Below, piece by piece: positions 1 through 7,841 of a stretch of DNA of 11,145 nt. The stretch lies in assembly GCA_963593765.1 (NCBI GenBank), contig CAVBBU010000069.1, positions 1-11,145 of the forward strand, in the 5' to 3' direction. Both the position numbers and the translations under genes were made by a program. The stretch is from CAVBBU01 sp963593765 (GTDB taxonomy: Bacteria; Bacillota; Clostridia; Lachnospirales; Lachnospiraceae). The notes below the pieces were generated by a model. The model searched no databases, was not told the origin of the DNA, and saw only the letters and a list, made by a program, of their open reading frames with translations. Every line of letters begins with the position of its first letter. Position 1 is the stretch's first letter.

Positions 1-1518
1 AACTACATTAAGCTTAATATTTTTTAATGCTTCTTTTCTTTGACTGCTTGCTTCCCCTGTTACATCATCATCGAGCTTTTTTTCTAACAAGCCAAGCTCA
101 GCAGTATCATTCCCCACAGTAGCATTTTCATCTATAGTGCCACAAGCTCTTTCATACAATCCATCTACAGCCGTATCAAGCTTTTCTATCGCAGCACGCC
201 TTAGCTCGTTAAGCCATGCCACAGGAATAAAAAGTCCATCATCAAGCTCAATATCTAGCTTGCTAAAGCTATATAGGCTATCGCCTGTTTTAGATAGTTG
301 CTTTATTACATCATCCTTAGATGCTGCCCTGCTTTTAGCCTCCTGTGGAATCTCCGATACAGCCACAGCCTCTATATGCCTTTTATCAGAGCTAACCCTA
401 TCTATAACTATATCAGAACCAAGCCTTAGAGACATTGGCATATCCTTTTTAATTACAGCATGCCCCTCTATAGCTATATTATCCTTACTATCTATATATC
501 TTTCCTTGATTTTTTTTATTAATTCACTATCCGTAATTCTAAACTCTGGCTTTTTTTCAAGAGCCATCATATCCTGCCCATTATGCTTTTTGTAGTAGCC
601 ATCTGTCTGACCGCCTCTGTCAAAAAGCTCGAGTAGCTTTTCCTTATCTTCCTTTTCAACCTTATATCCAGACCTTCCATATCTTTTATCAAATAGTAAA
701 CATAGGTCTACATATTTTCTCCATATGCTAACAACGCCTGCGGTATATATAGCACTTTTCATACGCCCTTCTATCTTAAGACTATATACTCCTGCATCGT
801 AAATATCCGGAAGCAAATCAAGACTGCACAAATCCTTACAGCTAAGAAGTGTACATTCATTTTTTGAATTTAATTTATTTTCGTTATCATCATACAGCGA
901 ATACTCTAGTCTGCATGGCTGAGCACAGCGACCTCGGTTTCCACTTCGCCCACCTATAAGGCTGCTCATAAGACACTGCCCGCTATAGCTATAGCATAGT
1001 GCTCCATGCACAAAGCACTCTAGCTCTATATCACAGCTTTTGTGTATGTCATTAATCTCTGAAAGTGACAGCTCTCTAGCCGGAACTACCCTCGTTGCAC
1101 CATTATCATAAAGCCACTTAGCACTAAGAGCACCCGTTACAGTCATTTGCGTGCTTGCATGAATACTAAGACCTGGGAAATGCTTCCGTATAAAGCTAAA
1201 TACTCCTATATCCTGAACTATAGCCGCATCTAATCCAGCTCTATAATATGGCAGCAGATAATTATAAAGCTCACCTAGTTCCTTATCCTTAAACAAGGTA
1301 TTAACTGTTAGATAAACCTTAACTCCAAAATGATGTGCATACTTTATTCCTAAAAGAAGTTCATCCTCACTTGGATTATCTGCATATGCTCTTGCACCAA
1401 ATTTACTTCCGCCTATATATATCGCATCTGCTCCTGCTCTTACGGCAGCAATTAGGCTCCCCAGTGATCCTGCAGGAGCCAAAAGTTCTATATATTTATT
1501 TTCGTTATAATTATTCAT
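1..1518 (-). CDS. U32-family protein (peptidase U32 / RlhA-like long form), C-terminus cut by window edge
   Basis: An open frame of 506 codons runs from ATG at 1516-1518 to the left edge with no stop, so the gene is partial at its 3' end. The N-terminus begins with the ELLAPAGS motif typical of U32 proteins. Residues 167-185 fit the U32 signature E-x-F-x2-G-[SA]-x-C-x4-G-x-C-x2-S (E167, F169, G172, C175, G180, C182, S185). Further cysteines at 198, 202, 222, 227 and 231 make a [4Fe-4S] cluster plausible, as reported for the U32 proteins UbiU/UbiV. Although called peptidases, characterised bacterial members include RNA hydroxylases (RlhA, TrhP) and UbiU/V. The length, with a tail of more than 250 residues after the signature, favours the long RlhA/YdcP-like form acting on 23S rRNA, but this is inference. 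The ATG lies 2 bases after the ruvB stop with only a weak upstream GGA, so translation is probably coupled to ruvB. Confidence 0.85.
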   Translation of the reverse strand, partial: MNNYNENKYIELLAPAGSLGSLIAAVRAGADAIYIGGSKFGARAYADNPSEDELLLGIKYAHHFGVKVYLTVNTLFKDKELGELYNYLLPYYRAGLDAAIVQDIGVFSFIRKHFPGLSIHASTQMTVTGALSAKWLYDNGATRVVPARELSLSEINDIHKSCDIELECFVHGALCYSYSGQCLMSSLIGGRSGNRGRCAQPCRLEYSLYDDNENKLNSKNECTLLSCKDLCSLDLLPDIYDAGVYSLKIEGRMKSAIYTAGVVSIWRKYVDLCLLFDKRYGRSGYKVEKEDKEKLLELFDRGGQTDGYYKKHNGQDMMALEKKPEFRITDSELIKKIKERYIDSKDNIAIEGHAVIKKDMPMSLRLGSDIVIDRVSSDKRHIEAVAVSEIPQEAKSRAASKDDVIKQLSKTGDSLYSFSKLDIELDDGLFIPVAWLNELRRAAIEKLDTAVDGLYERACGTIDENATVGNDTAELGLLEKKLDDDVTGEASSQRKEALKNIKLNVV

Positions 1519-1520
1519 AT

Positions 1521-2513
1521 CTATTTTACTATTCCAAGATGCTTGTATGCACTATCTGTTGCTACTCTTCCTCGAGGCGTTCTGCTAATAAGACCACACA
1601 TAATAAGATAAGGCTCGTAAACATCCTCTATAGTGCCTGCATCCTCACTAAGTGCCGTTGCAAGTGTGTCTATCCCTACCGGACCACCGTCAAATTTTTC
1701 TATTATAGTAAGAAGTATAGCACGGTCATTTTTATCAAGTCCAAGCTTATCTACATCTAATATATCTAGTGCATAATCAGCAACCTGCTTTGTTATAATT
1801 CCATCATACTTAACCTGTGCAAAGTCTCTTAATCTTTTAAGGAGCCTGTTTGCAAGACGCGGCGTTCCTCTGCTTCTTTTTGCTATTTGAGCTGCACCCT
1901 GAGTATCTATCTCAACTCCTAGAAGCTTTGCCGACCTATTAACTATAAGCTCTAGCTCCTTGGGCGTATAAAATTCCAACTTTTGAATAACACCAAATCT
2001 ATCACGAAGCGGTGCGGTAAGAAGTCCTGCTCTTGTTGTAGCACCTATAAGAGTAAAGTGCGGAAGCTCTAGTCTTACACTTCTAGCATTTGCCTCCTTA
2101 CCTATCATTATATCTATGGCAAAGTCCTCCATCGCAGGATACAAAACCTCTTCAACCTGTCTGTTAAGCCTGTGTATCTCATCTACAAAAAGCACATCGC
2201 CCTTGTTAAGACTATTAAGTATAGCTGCCATATCTCCTGGCTTTTCTATAGCTGGTCCTGATGTGATTTTAATTCGTACGCCAAGCTCATTTGCAATAAT
2301 ATTTGACAGCGTAGTCTTTCCAAGTCCCGGAGGTCCGTACAAAAGTACATGGTCTAGGCTATCTCCTCTTTTTTTTGCAGCATCTATATATATCTTAAGT
2401 GTCGACTTGATTTTTTCCTGTCCTATATAATCCTTTAAAAGCTGCGGACGAAGACTAAGCTCTATAGCCTTATCCTCTGCAACTGAATCTGTATTAATAA
2501 TACGTCTTTCCAT
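1521..2513 (-). CDS. ruvB: Holliday junction branch migration ATPase RuvB
   Basis: RuvB is the hexameric AAA+ motor that, with RuvA, drives branch migration of Holliday junctions during recombinational repair. Numbered from the upstream in-frame GTG (2517-2519): Walker A GPPGLGKT at 62-69, Walker B/DEIH at about 109-116, sensor 1 GATTR at 159-163, arginine finger R174 in LRDRFG, sensor 2 R217 in SRGTPR, and a C-terminal winged-helix DNA-binding segment with RTPRGR at 313-318. I place the start at ATG 2511-2513 (330 aa), two codons inside the longest frame. AGAGG at 2519-2523 is 5 bases from this ATG but abuts the GTG, leaving that codon no ribosome-binding spacing. The length is normal for RuvB and all key residues are present. 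It lies 8 bases after ruvA; ruvC is not in the window. Confidence 0.97.
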   Translation of the reverse strand: MERRIINTDSVAEDKAIELSLRPQLLKDYIGQEKIKSTLKIYIDAAKKRGDSLDHVLLYGPPGLGKTTLSNIIANELGVRIKITSGPAIEKPGDMAAILNSLNKGDVLFVDEIHRLNRQVEEVLYPAMEDFAIDIMIGKEANARSVRLELPHFTLIGATTRAGLLTAPLRDRFGVIQKLEFYTPKELELIVNRSAKLLGVEIDTQGAAQIAKRSRGTPRLANRLLKRLRDFAQVKYDGIITKQVADYALDILDVDKLGLDKNDRAILLTIIEKFDGGPVGIDTLATALSEDAGTIEDVYEPYLIMCGLISRTPRGRVATDSAYKHLGIVK

Positions 2514-2518
2514 ACCCA

Positions 2519-2523
2519 CCTCT
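2519..2523 (-). promoter_or_regulatory. Ribosome binding site deciding the ruvB start
   Basis: AGAGG on the minus strand overlaps the last two bases of the ruvA TAG stop and lies 5 bases from ATG 2511-2513. The alternative GTG at 2517-2519 overlaps the site by one base, so it cannot use it. The overlap of stop and ribosome binding site fits coupled RuvA-RuvB synthesis. Confidence 0.7.
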
Positions 2524-3127
2524 ATATAAGATGCTTAAGTGCAGCCTTAAGCACAGCCTCTGAATCCATGCTGCTATCTATCTCTACCTCTCTTACAGCC
2601 CTTAGTGCCTGAGTACCACTATATCCGAGTGCGATAAGTGCCTCTGCTGCCTCAGAGCTTGCCGTGCTTTCTTGCGGCGAAGTATTTGCAGTATTGTTAT
2701 ATCCTGTGCTTACTAGTAAGTCCTCTGCACTTATCTTATCCTTAAGCTCTAGTATAACTCTTTGTGCTGTCTTAGCTCCTATGCCCTGAGCTGCAGATAT
2801 AGATTTTGCATCACCAGCAAGAACTGCCATTCTTAATTCATCAGGGGACAATGCTGACAATATGGCAAGTGCTCCCTTTGGCCCTATTCCGCTTATAGCT
2901 ATAAGCTGCCTAAACATATCAAGGTCTCTTCTTGTTTCAAAGCCATATAGGCTCATGCTATCTTCCGCCACTTTAAAATATGTATATATCTTAAGCTCCT
3001 CACCTATATGCGGAAGGCTTCCAAGCAGAGTAAGCGGTACATGAATTTCTATTCCTATACCGCCCGTTTCTACTATAATAATATCTTCAATTATCTCTGT
3101 AAGTATTCCCTTAACATAGGATATCAT
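2522..3127 (-). CDS. ruvA: Holliday junction DNA helicase subunit RuvA
   Basis: RuvA binds the four-way Holliday junction as a tetramer and loads RuvB. The 201 residues match the usual length. They show an N-terminal OB-fold (about 1-62, starting MISYVKGIL), a middle domain with two helix-hairpin-helix motifs (ISGIGPKGALAIL at 78-90 and AQGIGAKTAQRVI at 113-125), a Ser/Thr/Asn-rich flexible linker (about 138-158), and a C-terminal three-helix RuvB-contacting domain (about 159-201, with EALIALGYS). The ATG at 3125-3127 is preceded by GGAG at 7 bases spacing. The 29-base gap from cdd is the largest in the window but holds no clear terminator, so ruvA may be reached by read-through. All conserved features are intact. 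Confidence 0.97.
   Translation of the reverse strand: MISYVKGILTEIIEDIIIVETGGIGIEIHVPLTLLGSLPHIGEELKIYTYFKVAEDSMSLYGFETRRDLDMFRQLIAISGIGPKGALAILSALSPDELRMAVLAGDAKSISAAQGIGAKTAQRVILELKDKISAEDLLVSTGYNNTANTSPQESTASSEAAEALIALGYSGTQALRAVREVEIDSSMDSEAVLKAALKHLI
2891..2906. repeat. 16-base perfect palindrome GCTTATAGCTATAAGC within ruvA
   Basis: Perfectly self-complementary over 16 bases inside ruvA, at codons for the LIAISG segment of the first helix-hairpin-helix motif. Its core TATAGCTATA occurs at three other places in the window (469-478, 984-993, 4499-4508). Three of the four copies encode Ile-Ala-Ile in the same frame and one encodes Tyr-Ser-Tyr, so codon preference for ATA explains part, perhaps all, of the recurrence. 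Confidence 0.5.
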
Positions 3128-3156
3128 AATTAATCTCCAAGCCTAGCTCGCAATTC

Positions 3157-3585
3157 TTATTTTAAATTATCCGGTCCAAAGCCAAGTGGAAGCAGCTCCT
3201 TTAAAGTATAGATATCATAATGCTCCTTAGACGTAGCAAGTATAATTTGAAAGCTTTCCGGATTACAAAATTCCATCATTACCTGACGGCAAACACCGCA
3301 AGGTGCTGCATAATCCTCTAAGACCTTATTTGCTCCGCCTACTATGCATATGGCATCAAATTCCTTTACTCCCTCACTTACTGCCTTAAAAAATGCTGTA
3401 CGCTCTGCACAGTTGCTTGGTGTATATCCGGCATTTTCTATATTGCAGCCGCCATAGATAGTACCATTTTTTGCAAGCAGTGCTGCACCTACATTAAAGC
3501 TTGAATAAGGTGCATATGAATAATCCAGCATGCCTATAGCCTTATCTATTAATTCCTCAATCTTTTCCTTTTTTAGCTCTGTCAT
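3157..3585 (-). CDS. cdd: Cytidine deaminase
   Basis: Hydrolytic deamination of cytidine and deoxycytidine to uridine and deoxyuridine in pyrimidine salvage. The 142 residues fit the short homotetrameric class. The YAPYSSFNVGAALL segment (24-37) and GGCNIENA (46-53) form the nucleoside pocket. Zinc is bound by C59 in NCAERTAFF with the catalytic glutamate E61, and by C96 and C99 in PCGVCRQ. The start ATG is 2 bases after the deoC stop; the only upstream purine run near it is a weak GTGGG, suggesting translational coupling. Its product feeds Udp encoded at the head of the operon, and it directly follows deoC, as is common in Firmicute nucleoside operons. No anomalies. Confidence 0.97.
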   Translation of the reverse strand: MTELKKEKIEELIDKAIGMLDYSYAPYSSFNVGAALLAKNGTIYGGCNIENAGYTPSNCAERTAFFKAVSEGVKEFDAICIVGGANKVLEDYAAPCGVCRQVMMEFCNPESFQIILATSKEHYDIYTLKELLPLGFGPDNLK

Positions 3586-3587
3586 AA

Positions 3588-4253
3588 TTAATACCCACTT
3601 GCAGCTTCCTGCTTAATTATCTTTATAATGCGGCTAGTCCCGAGGCGGTCTGCTCCAAGCTCTAAAAATTTCTTAGCATCATCAAGTGATGATATCCCGC
3701 CTGCTGCCTTTATCTTAACGCCCTCACCTACATGCTCTGAAAACAGCTTAACATCATCAAAGGTTGCACCTGCTGTCGAAAAGCCAGTAGATGTCTTTAT
3801 ATAATCAGCTCCTGCCTTTGTGACAAGCTCGCACATAATTATCTTTTCTTCATCAGTTAAAAGACAGGTTTCTATAATAACCTTTAGTATCTTAGTGCCG
3901 CATGCTCTCTTAAGAGTTCTAATTTCATTTTCTATAAGATCTAGCTTTCTATCCTTTAGCCAGCCTATATTGATAACCATGTCTATCTCATCTGCTCCGC
4001 ATGCTAGGGCATCCTTTGTTTCAAATTCCTTTACAGCAGTTGTCGTATATCCGTTTGGAAATCCTATAACCGTACATACAGCCATCCTATCTCCTACATA
4101 TTCCTTTGCTTCCTTTACATATGAAGGCGAAATACAAACTGATGCTGTTTTATATTTGATTGCATCATCACATATTTGCTTTATCTCATTCCATGTAGAA
4201 GCCTGCAAAAGCAAGGTATGGTCTACATGCCTTAAAATCTCTTCATTATTCAT
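3588..4253 (-). CDS. deoC: Deoxyribose-phosphate aldolase
   Basis: Class I aldolase cleaving 2-deoxyribose-5-phosphate into acetaldehyde and glyceraldehyde-3-phosphate, the final step of deoxynucleoside breakdown. The 221-residue TIM barrel shows the family motifs in order: DHTLL (11-15), CTVIGFPNGYTTTAVKEFE (60-78), EIDMVINIGWL with catalytic D91, KVIIETCLLT (124-133), the Schiff-base lysine K153 in YIKTSTGF, and the second active-site lysine K182 in KIKAAGGI. C-terminal LGTSR (204-208) contributes to phosphate binding. The ATG at 4251-4253 has an AGGAG 7 bases upstream. It lies 20 bases after the second permease gene. The acetaldehyde product has no dedicated dehydrogenase in this window. 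Confidence 0.97.
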   Translation of the reverse strand: MNNEEILRHVDHTLLLQASTWNEIKQICDDAIKYKTASVCISPSYVKEAKEYVGDRMAVCTVIGFPNGYTTTAVKEFETKDALACGADEIDMVINIGWLKDRKLDLIENEIRTLKRACGTKILKVIIETCLLTDEEKIIMCELVTKAGADYIKTSTGFSTAGATFDDVKLFSEHVGEGVKIKAAGGISSLDDAKKFLELGADRLGTSRIIKIIKQEAASGY

Positions 4254-4273
4254 AACCCATCTCCTAATTTTTA

Positions 4274-5209
4274 TTATTGTGATTTAACAAATATCTTTCC
4301 ATTTGCAGCCGGTGTATGTGCCTTTCCGACAAATAGCACTAGTGCCAAGATAGTTACAACATATGGAATCATAGAAATCAAATTCGGAGATACCATATTG
4401 CTTTGAGCAGCAAGCGATTTTATACCGCTGCATAGTCCAAACAAAAGACATGCCTTTGTTGCACCACCCGGTGAAAACTTACCAAATATAACTGCTGCTA
4501 TAGCTATAAAGCCCTGTCCTACTATTACGCTTGGTCTAAACTGATTAATAGTTGCAAGTGTTACAAATGCACCGCCAAGTCCTGCTAAAAAGCCAGACAA
4601 AATTACGCAGATATAGCGAACCTTATATACATCTATTCCCAGTGACTCACATGCCTCCGGATGCTCTCCGACTGCCCTTAGATGTGTACCGAATTTTGTT
4701 TTATAAAATACAAACCAGCATACAAAGGCAAGTATAAATACCAGATATGCAACAGCATAGACATTTAAAACATTGTTCCAAAATGTACCTGTAGGAAATA
4801 CTCCATCAAAAAGCTTAGGCAGCTTACAGCTCGGATCCATAGCCGGCGTATCTGATGAGTTATTATACATAGCCTTGCAAAGAAATAGTGCAAGTCCAGG
4901 TCCTAAGAAGTTGATTGCCGTTCCTGCTATGGTTTGATCTGCATGACATGAGATACAGGCATACGCATGTATCAATCCAAAAAGTGCTCCTGCAAGTCCG
5001 GCACAAAGAAATGCTATCCAGCCGTTTCCTGTAGTAAGTCCCATAACAGCACCTGTAAATGCTCCTATAGTCATCATTCCTTCTATGCCTATGTTTACAA
5101 CTCCGCTTCTTTCAGAAAAGCAAGAGCCAAGAGCCGCAAGAAGAAGTGGCGGCGTTGCAATAAGAGTTGCATTAATCAAAAGTCCAAGATCCTTTATTAA
5201 TTCATTCAT
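4274..5209 (-). CDS. nupQ: Nucleoside ABC transporter permease (NupQ/YufQ-like)
   Basis: Second membrane subunit of a nucleoside importer, of the BPD_transp_2 permease family that includes B. subtilis NupQ (YufQ) and S. mutans NupC. It has 311 residues, almost all in hydrophobic segments (for example about 9-28, 45-59, 63-83, 95-111, 149-169, 198-220, 231-243, 279-295). The conserved FSERSGVVNIGIEGMM (31-46) is a hallmark of the guanosine/uridine-type branch. The cytoplasmic loop GTHLRAVGEHPEACESLGI (174-192) corresponds to the ATPase-coupling region. The start ATG overlaps the stop of the preceding permease as ATGA (4 bases), and AGGAGG lies 9 bases upstream inside that gene. The exact nucleoside cannot be read from sequence; context favours pyrimidine nucleosides. 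Confidence 0.92.
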   Translation of the reverse strand: MNELIKDLGLLINATLIATPPLLLAALGSCFSERSGVVNIGIEGMMTIGAFTGAVMGLTTGNGWIAFLCAGLAGALFGLIHAYACISCHADQTIAGTAINFLGPGLALFLCKAMYNNSSDTPAMDPSCKLPKLFDGVFPTGTFWNNVLNVYAVAYLVFILAFVCWFVFYKTKFGTHLRAVGEHPEACESLGIDVYKVRYICVILSGFLAGLGGAFVTLATINQFRPSVIVGQGFIAIAAVIFGKFSPGGATKACLLFGLCSGIKSLAAQSNMVSPNLISMIPYVVTILALVLFVGKAHTPAANGKIFVKSQ

Positions 5210-6279
5210 CGTAACTTGCCTCCTTCCAGCTTTGCAGCCTTTAAAACAAAATGCTTAAATACATGAGCTATAGCAATAAGAAGTACAACACAGCCCATGA
5301 TAATATCTACAACCTCCGACGGAGCCTTTACCATACTTAGCTTAGATCCGCCATATTTCATTGCACCGTAAAACATTCCCGAGAATATACAGCCTATAGG
5401 ATTAGATGAGCCTATTAGGGCAACCGTAATTCCTTCAAATCCAAAGCCCTCTTGGCCTGCAAACTGGCTTAATCTGCCTGACATTCCAAGCACCTGCACT
5501 GCACCGCCTATGCCGGATAACAGTCCGGAAATTCCAAGTGCTGTAAGTATAGACTTATTTGCATCTATGCCTGCATACTCCGCAGCATTGCTATTAAAGC
5601 CAACTGCCTTTAGCTTGTAGCCAAGAGTTGTTTTTTCTATTATTATCCAAATTATAATTGCAGCCACTACAGCAAGTACAAAGCCCCAGTGAGCACTGCT
5701 GCAGCCAAGTGCATTTCTAATTCCCTCTGGGATAAGAATTCTTGCTGTTTCTGCCACGTCCTTAGTTGCCTCAGTTTTTTCACGATGAATAAAAGGAAGA
5801 TTTACCGTATAGTTAGATAGGTAAAAGGCAATCCAGTTAAACATGATAAATGAAAGAACCTCATGTATGCCTCGCTTTACCTTAAGCACGCCTACTATAA
5901 GCGACCATATGCAGCCTGCTGCAGCTGCTGCAGCTAGACATACTATTGCATGAATTCCTGCAGGAAGCTTAAGAACAACTCCGAGTATACATGCAACTAG
6001 TCCTCCTATTACAAACTGCCCCTCTGCACCTATATTAAACACACCTGTTTTAAATGAGAATGCAACGCTTAGTCCGGTAAATATAAGCGGAGATGCATAT
6101 ACAAGCATCCAAACAAGATATTTGGGCTTACTAAAAATACTGCTAAAAAGCTTTCCATATGCAACTGCTGGACTTATTCCGGCAATCATTAAAAATATAG
6201 CACCTATCAAAAAGCCGACTATAATAGAAATGATGGTATAGAGTACATTGCCTTCTAAAATGCTTTTTATTTTATTCAT
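5206..6279 (-). CDS. nupP: Nucleoside ABC transporter permease (NupP/YufP-like)
   Basis: First membrane subunit of the nucleoside importer, also BPD_transp_2, resembling B. subtilis NupP (YufP). The 357 residues include an N-terminal membrane anchor (about 12-34) and further hydrophobic segments at about 57-76, 88-104, 109-131, 141-157, 198-214, 243-264, 281-300 and 323-343. The conserved KTGVFNIGAEGQF (77-89) parallels the NIGIEG motif of its partner, and the coupling loop GYKLKAVGFNSNAAEYAGI spans 220-238. Between about 158 and 197 lies a polar loop, probably extracytoplasmic. Its ATG lies inside the 3' end of the ATPase gene (8-base overlap), with a strong AGGAGGT about 10 bases upstream. 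It should pair with the downstream permease as a heterodimer. Confidence 0.92.
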   Translation of the reverse strand: MNKIKSILEGNVLYTIISIIVGFLIGAIFLMIAGISPAVAYGKLFSSIFSKPKYLVWMLVYASPLIFTGLSVAFSFKTGVFNIGAEGQFVIGGLVACILGVVLKLPAGIHAIVCLAAAAAAGCIWSLIVGVLKVKRGIHEVLSFIMFNWIAFYLSNYTVNLPFIHREKTEATKDVAETARILIPEGIRNALGCSSAHWGFVLAVVAAIIIWIIIEKTTLGYKLKAVGFNSNAAEYAGIDANKSILTALGISGLLSGIGGAVQVLGMSGRLSQFAGQEGFGFEGITVALIGSSNPIGCIFSGMFYGAMKYGGSKLSMVKAPSEVVDIIMGCVVLLIAIAHVFKHFVLKAAKLEGGKLR

Positions 6280-7819
6280 TTGTTCTTCTACCTCCTGCCA
6301 TCATAAATCCAAGCTCCTTTTCATCGGCATCCTTACCCGGAACACTTCCTGTTATCTGTCCATCAAATATAACCTCTATTCGATCAGACAGACTCATAAT
6401 CTCATCAAGCTCGAATGATACCAACAGAACTGCACGATTTTTATTACGCTGTTCTACCAGATACTTATGCACACTTTCTATCGCACCTACATCCAGTCCA
6501 CGAGTTGGATTAACAGCGATAAGAAGCTCCTTATCATTAGTAACCTCTCTTGCGATTATAACCTTTTGCTGATTACCACCGGATAGAGTTCCTGCAGGAG
6601 CCGCAGCACAGGTTCGTGGCCTTACATCGAATTTTTCGATCAGCTCATTAGCATGTTCATTAATAGCCTTTCTGTCTAATATGCCATGCTTTGAATAAGG
6701 CTCTTCTTCAAAATGCTGAAGTATAAGATTATCTTCATTAGAAAATCCAAGTATAAGTCCATGCTTTTGACGGTCAGCAGGAATACTCGAAATTCCGGCA
6801 TCAAAGGTTTCCTTAGGCTTTTTGTTAAGCATATCCTTACCATCTATAGTGACTGTTCCGGATTCCGCCTTTCTAAGCCCTGTTAGAATTTCTACAAGCT
6901 CTGTCTGTCCATTGCCATCAACTCCGGCAAGACCAACGATCTCGCCCTCACGTACATCAAGGTGAAAGCCATTTAGTATTTCGACTCCACGATAGTCCTT
7001 TGCATGAAGATTATCTACATGAAGCACTACCCTTCCCGGCTCCTTATCTTCCTTGTCTACCTTAAAATTAACATCTCGTCCGACCATCATAGCGGCAAGC
7101 TCATTTTCATTTACATCAGAAACCTTTACAGTCTTTATGTACTTACCCTGCCTTATGATGGTGCAATTATCTGATGATGCCGTAATCTCCTTAAGCTTAT
7201 GTGTAATTAGGATAACACTCTTTCCGTCTGCCGTAAGGTTTGAAATAATCTCCATAAGTCCCTCTATCTCCTGAGGAGTAAGCGAGGCTGTCGGTTCATC
7301 AAGTATAAGAGTTTGTGCGCCTCGATATAAAACCTTAAGTATCTCAACTCTTTGCTGCATTCCAACTGATATGTCCTCTACCTTAGCATCTGGATCTACC
7401 TTCATGCCATAACGCTTAGAAAGCTCTAGTACCTTCTTTCTTGCTATCTCTTTATCTACCTGCAGCCCCTTGACAGGCTCCATTCCAAGGATAATATTTT
7501 CTGTAACGGTAAATGGCTCTATAAGCATAAAGTGCTGGTGCACCATGCCTATTCCTATATCAATAGCATCCTTTGGACTATTAAAGTGAACCTCCTTTTC
7601 GTTAATGAAGATTTGACCGCTGGTTGGCTTGTATAGTCCGCAGAGTACATTCATCATAGTACTCTTACCTGCTCCATTTTCCCCAAGGACAGCATGTACC
7701 TCTCCCTTGTGCACCGTCAGATTAATATGATCATTTGCAAAAAATGTACCAAACTTTTTGACGATGTCCTTCATCTGGATTACAACCTTACTCTCATCCA
7801 TATGACTTGTTCTTGTCAC
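6272..7819 (-). CDS. nupO: Nucleoside ABC transporter ATPase, two nucleotide-binding domains (NupO/YufO-like)
   Basis: Cytoplasmic ATPase with two fused ABC domains, the architecture of B. subtilis NupO (YufO) and of sugar importers such as RbsA. Domain 1 is canonical: Walker A GENGAGKST (46-54), signature SVGMQQRVE (151-159), Walker B LILDEPTA (171-178), H-loop H207. In domain 2 the signature LSGGNQQKV (412-420) is intact, but the P-loop GVDGNGQTE (299-307) lacks the lysine, Walker B reads LIAVNPTRG (433-441) without the usual Asp-Glu, and the H-loop histidine is absent (SFELDE). This degenerate second half is common in the family. The start is GTG at 7817-7819, supported by AGGAGGG 8 bases upstream; the internal ATG at 7799-7801 has no ribosome-binding sequence. 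The gene starts 22 bases after yjjW and overlaps nupP by 8 bases. Confidence 0.95.
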   Translation of the reverse strand: MTRTSHMDESKVVIQMKDIVKKFGTFFANDHINLTVHKGEVHAVLGENGAGKSTMMNVLCGLYKPTSGQIFINEKEVHFNSPKDAIDIGIGMVHQHFMLIEPFTVTENIILGMEPVKGLQVDKEIARKKVLELSKRYGMKVDPDAKVEDISVGMQQRVEILKVLYRGAQTLILDEPTASLTPQEIEGLMEIISNLTADGKSVILITHKLKEITASSDNCTIIRQGKYIKTVKVSDVNENELAAMMVGRDVNFKVDKEDKEPGRVVLHVDNLHAKDYRGVEILNGFHLDVREGEIVGLAGVDGNGQTELVEILTGLRKAESGTVTIDGKDMLNKKPKETFDAGISSIPADRQKHGLILGFSNEDNLILQHFEEEPYSKHGILDRKAINEHANELIEKFDVRPRTCAAAPAGTLSGGNQQKVIIAREVTNDKELLIAVNPTRGLDVGAIESVHKYLVEQRNKNRAVLLVSFELDEIMSLSDRIEVIFDGQITGSVPGKDADEKELGFMMAGGRRTNE

Positions 7820-7841
7820 AGTATTATCCCTCCTATAATTT

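Noticed and set aside
137..595. Plus-strand open frame of 152 codons opposite the U32 gene
   Set aside because: Antisense to a well-supported coding frame; the Ser/Leu/Ile-rich translation is a typical mirror of the minus-strand codons and shows no domain or ribosome binding site.
1335..1760. Plus-strand open frame crossing the ruvB/U32 junction
   Set aside because: Low-complexity Tyr/Cys/Leu-rich product overlapping two real genes, with no recognisable motif.
3128..3156. Possible terminator between cdd and ruvA
   Set aside because: Only a tiny AGC/GCT self-complementary element and no T-tract; too weak for an intrinsic terminator.
3128..3260. Possible internal promoter for ruvA (TTGGCT and TAAAAT-like hexamers at the end of cdd)
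   Set aside because: Spacing of 15 bases and poor hexamer matches; not distinguishable from AT-rich coding sequence.
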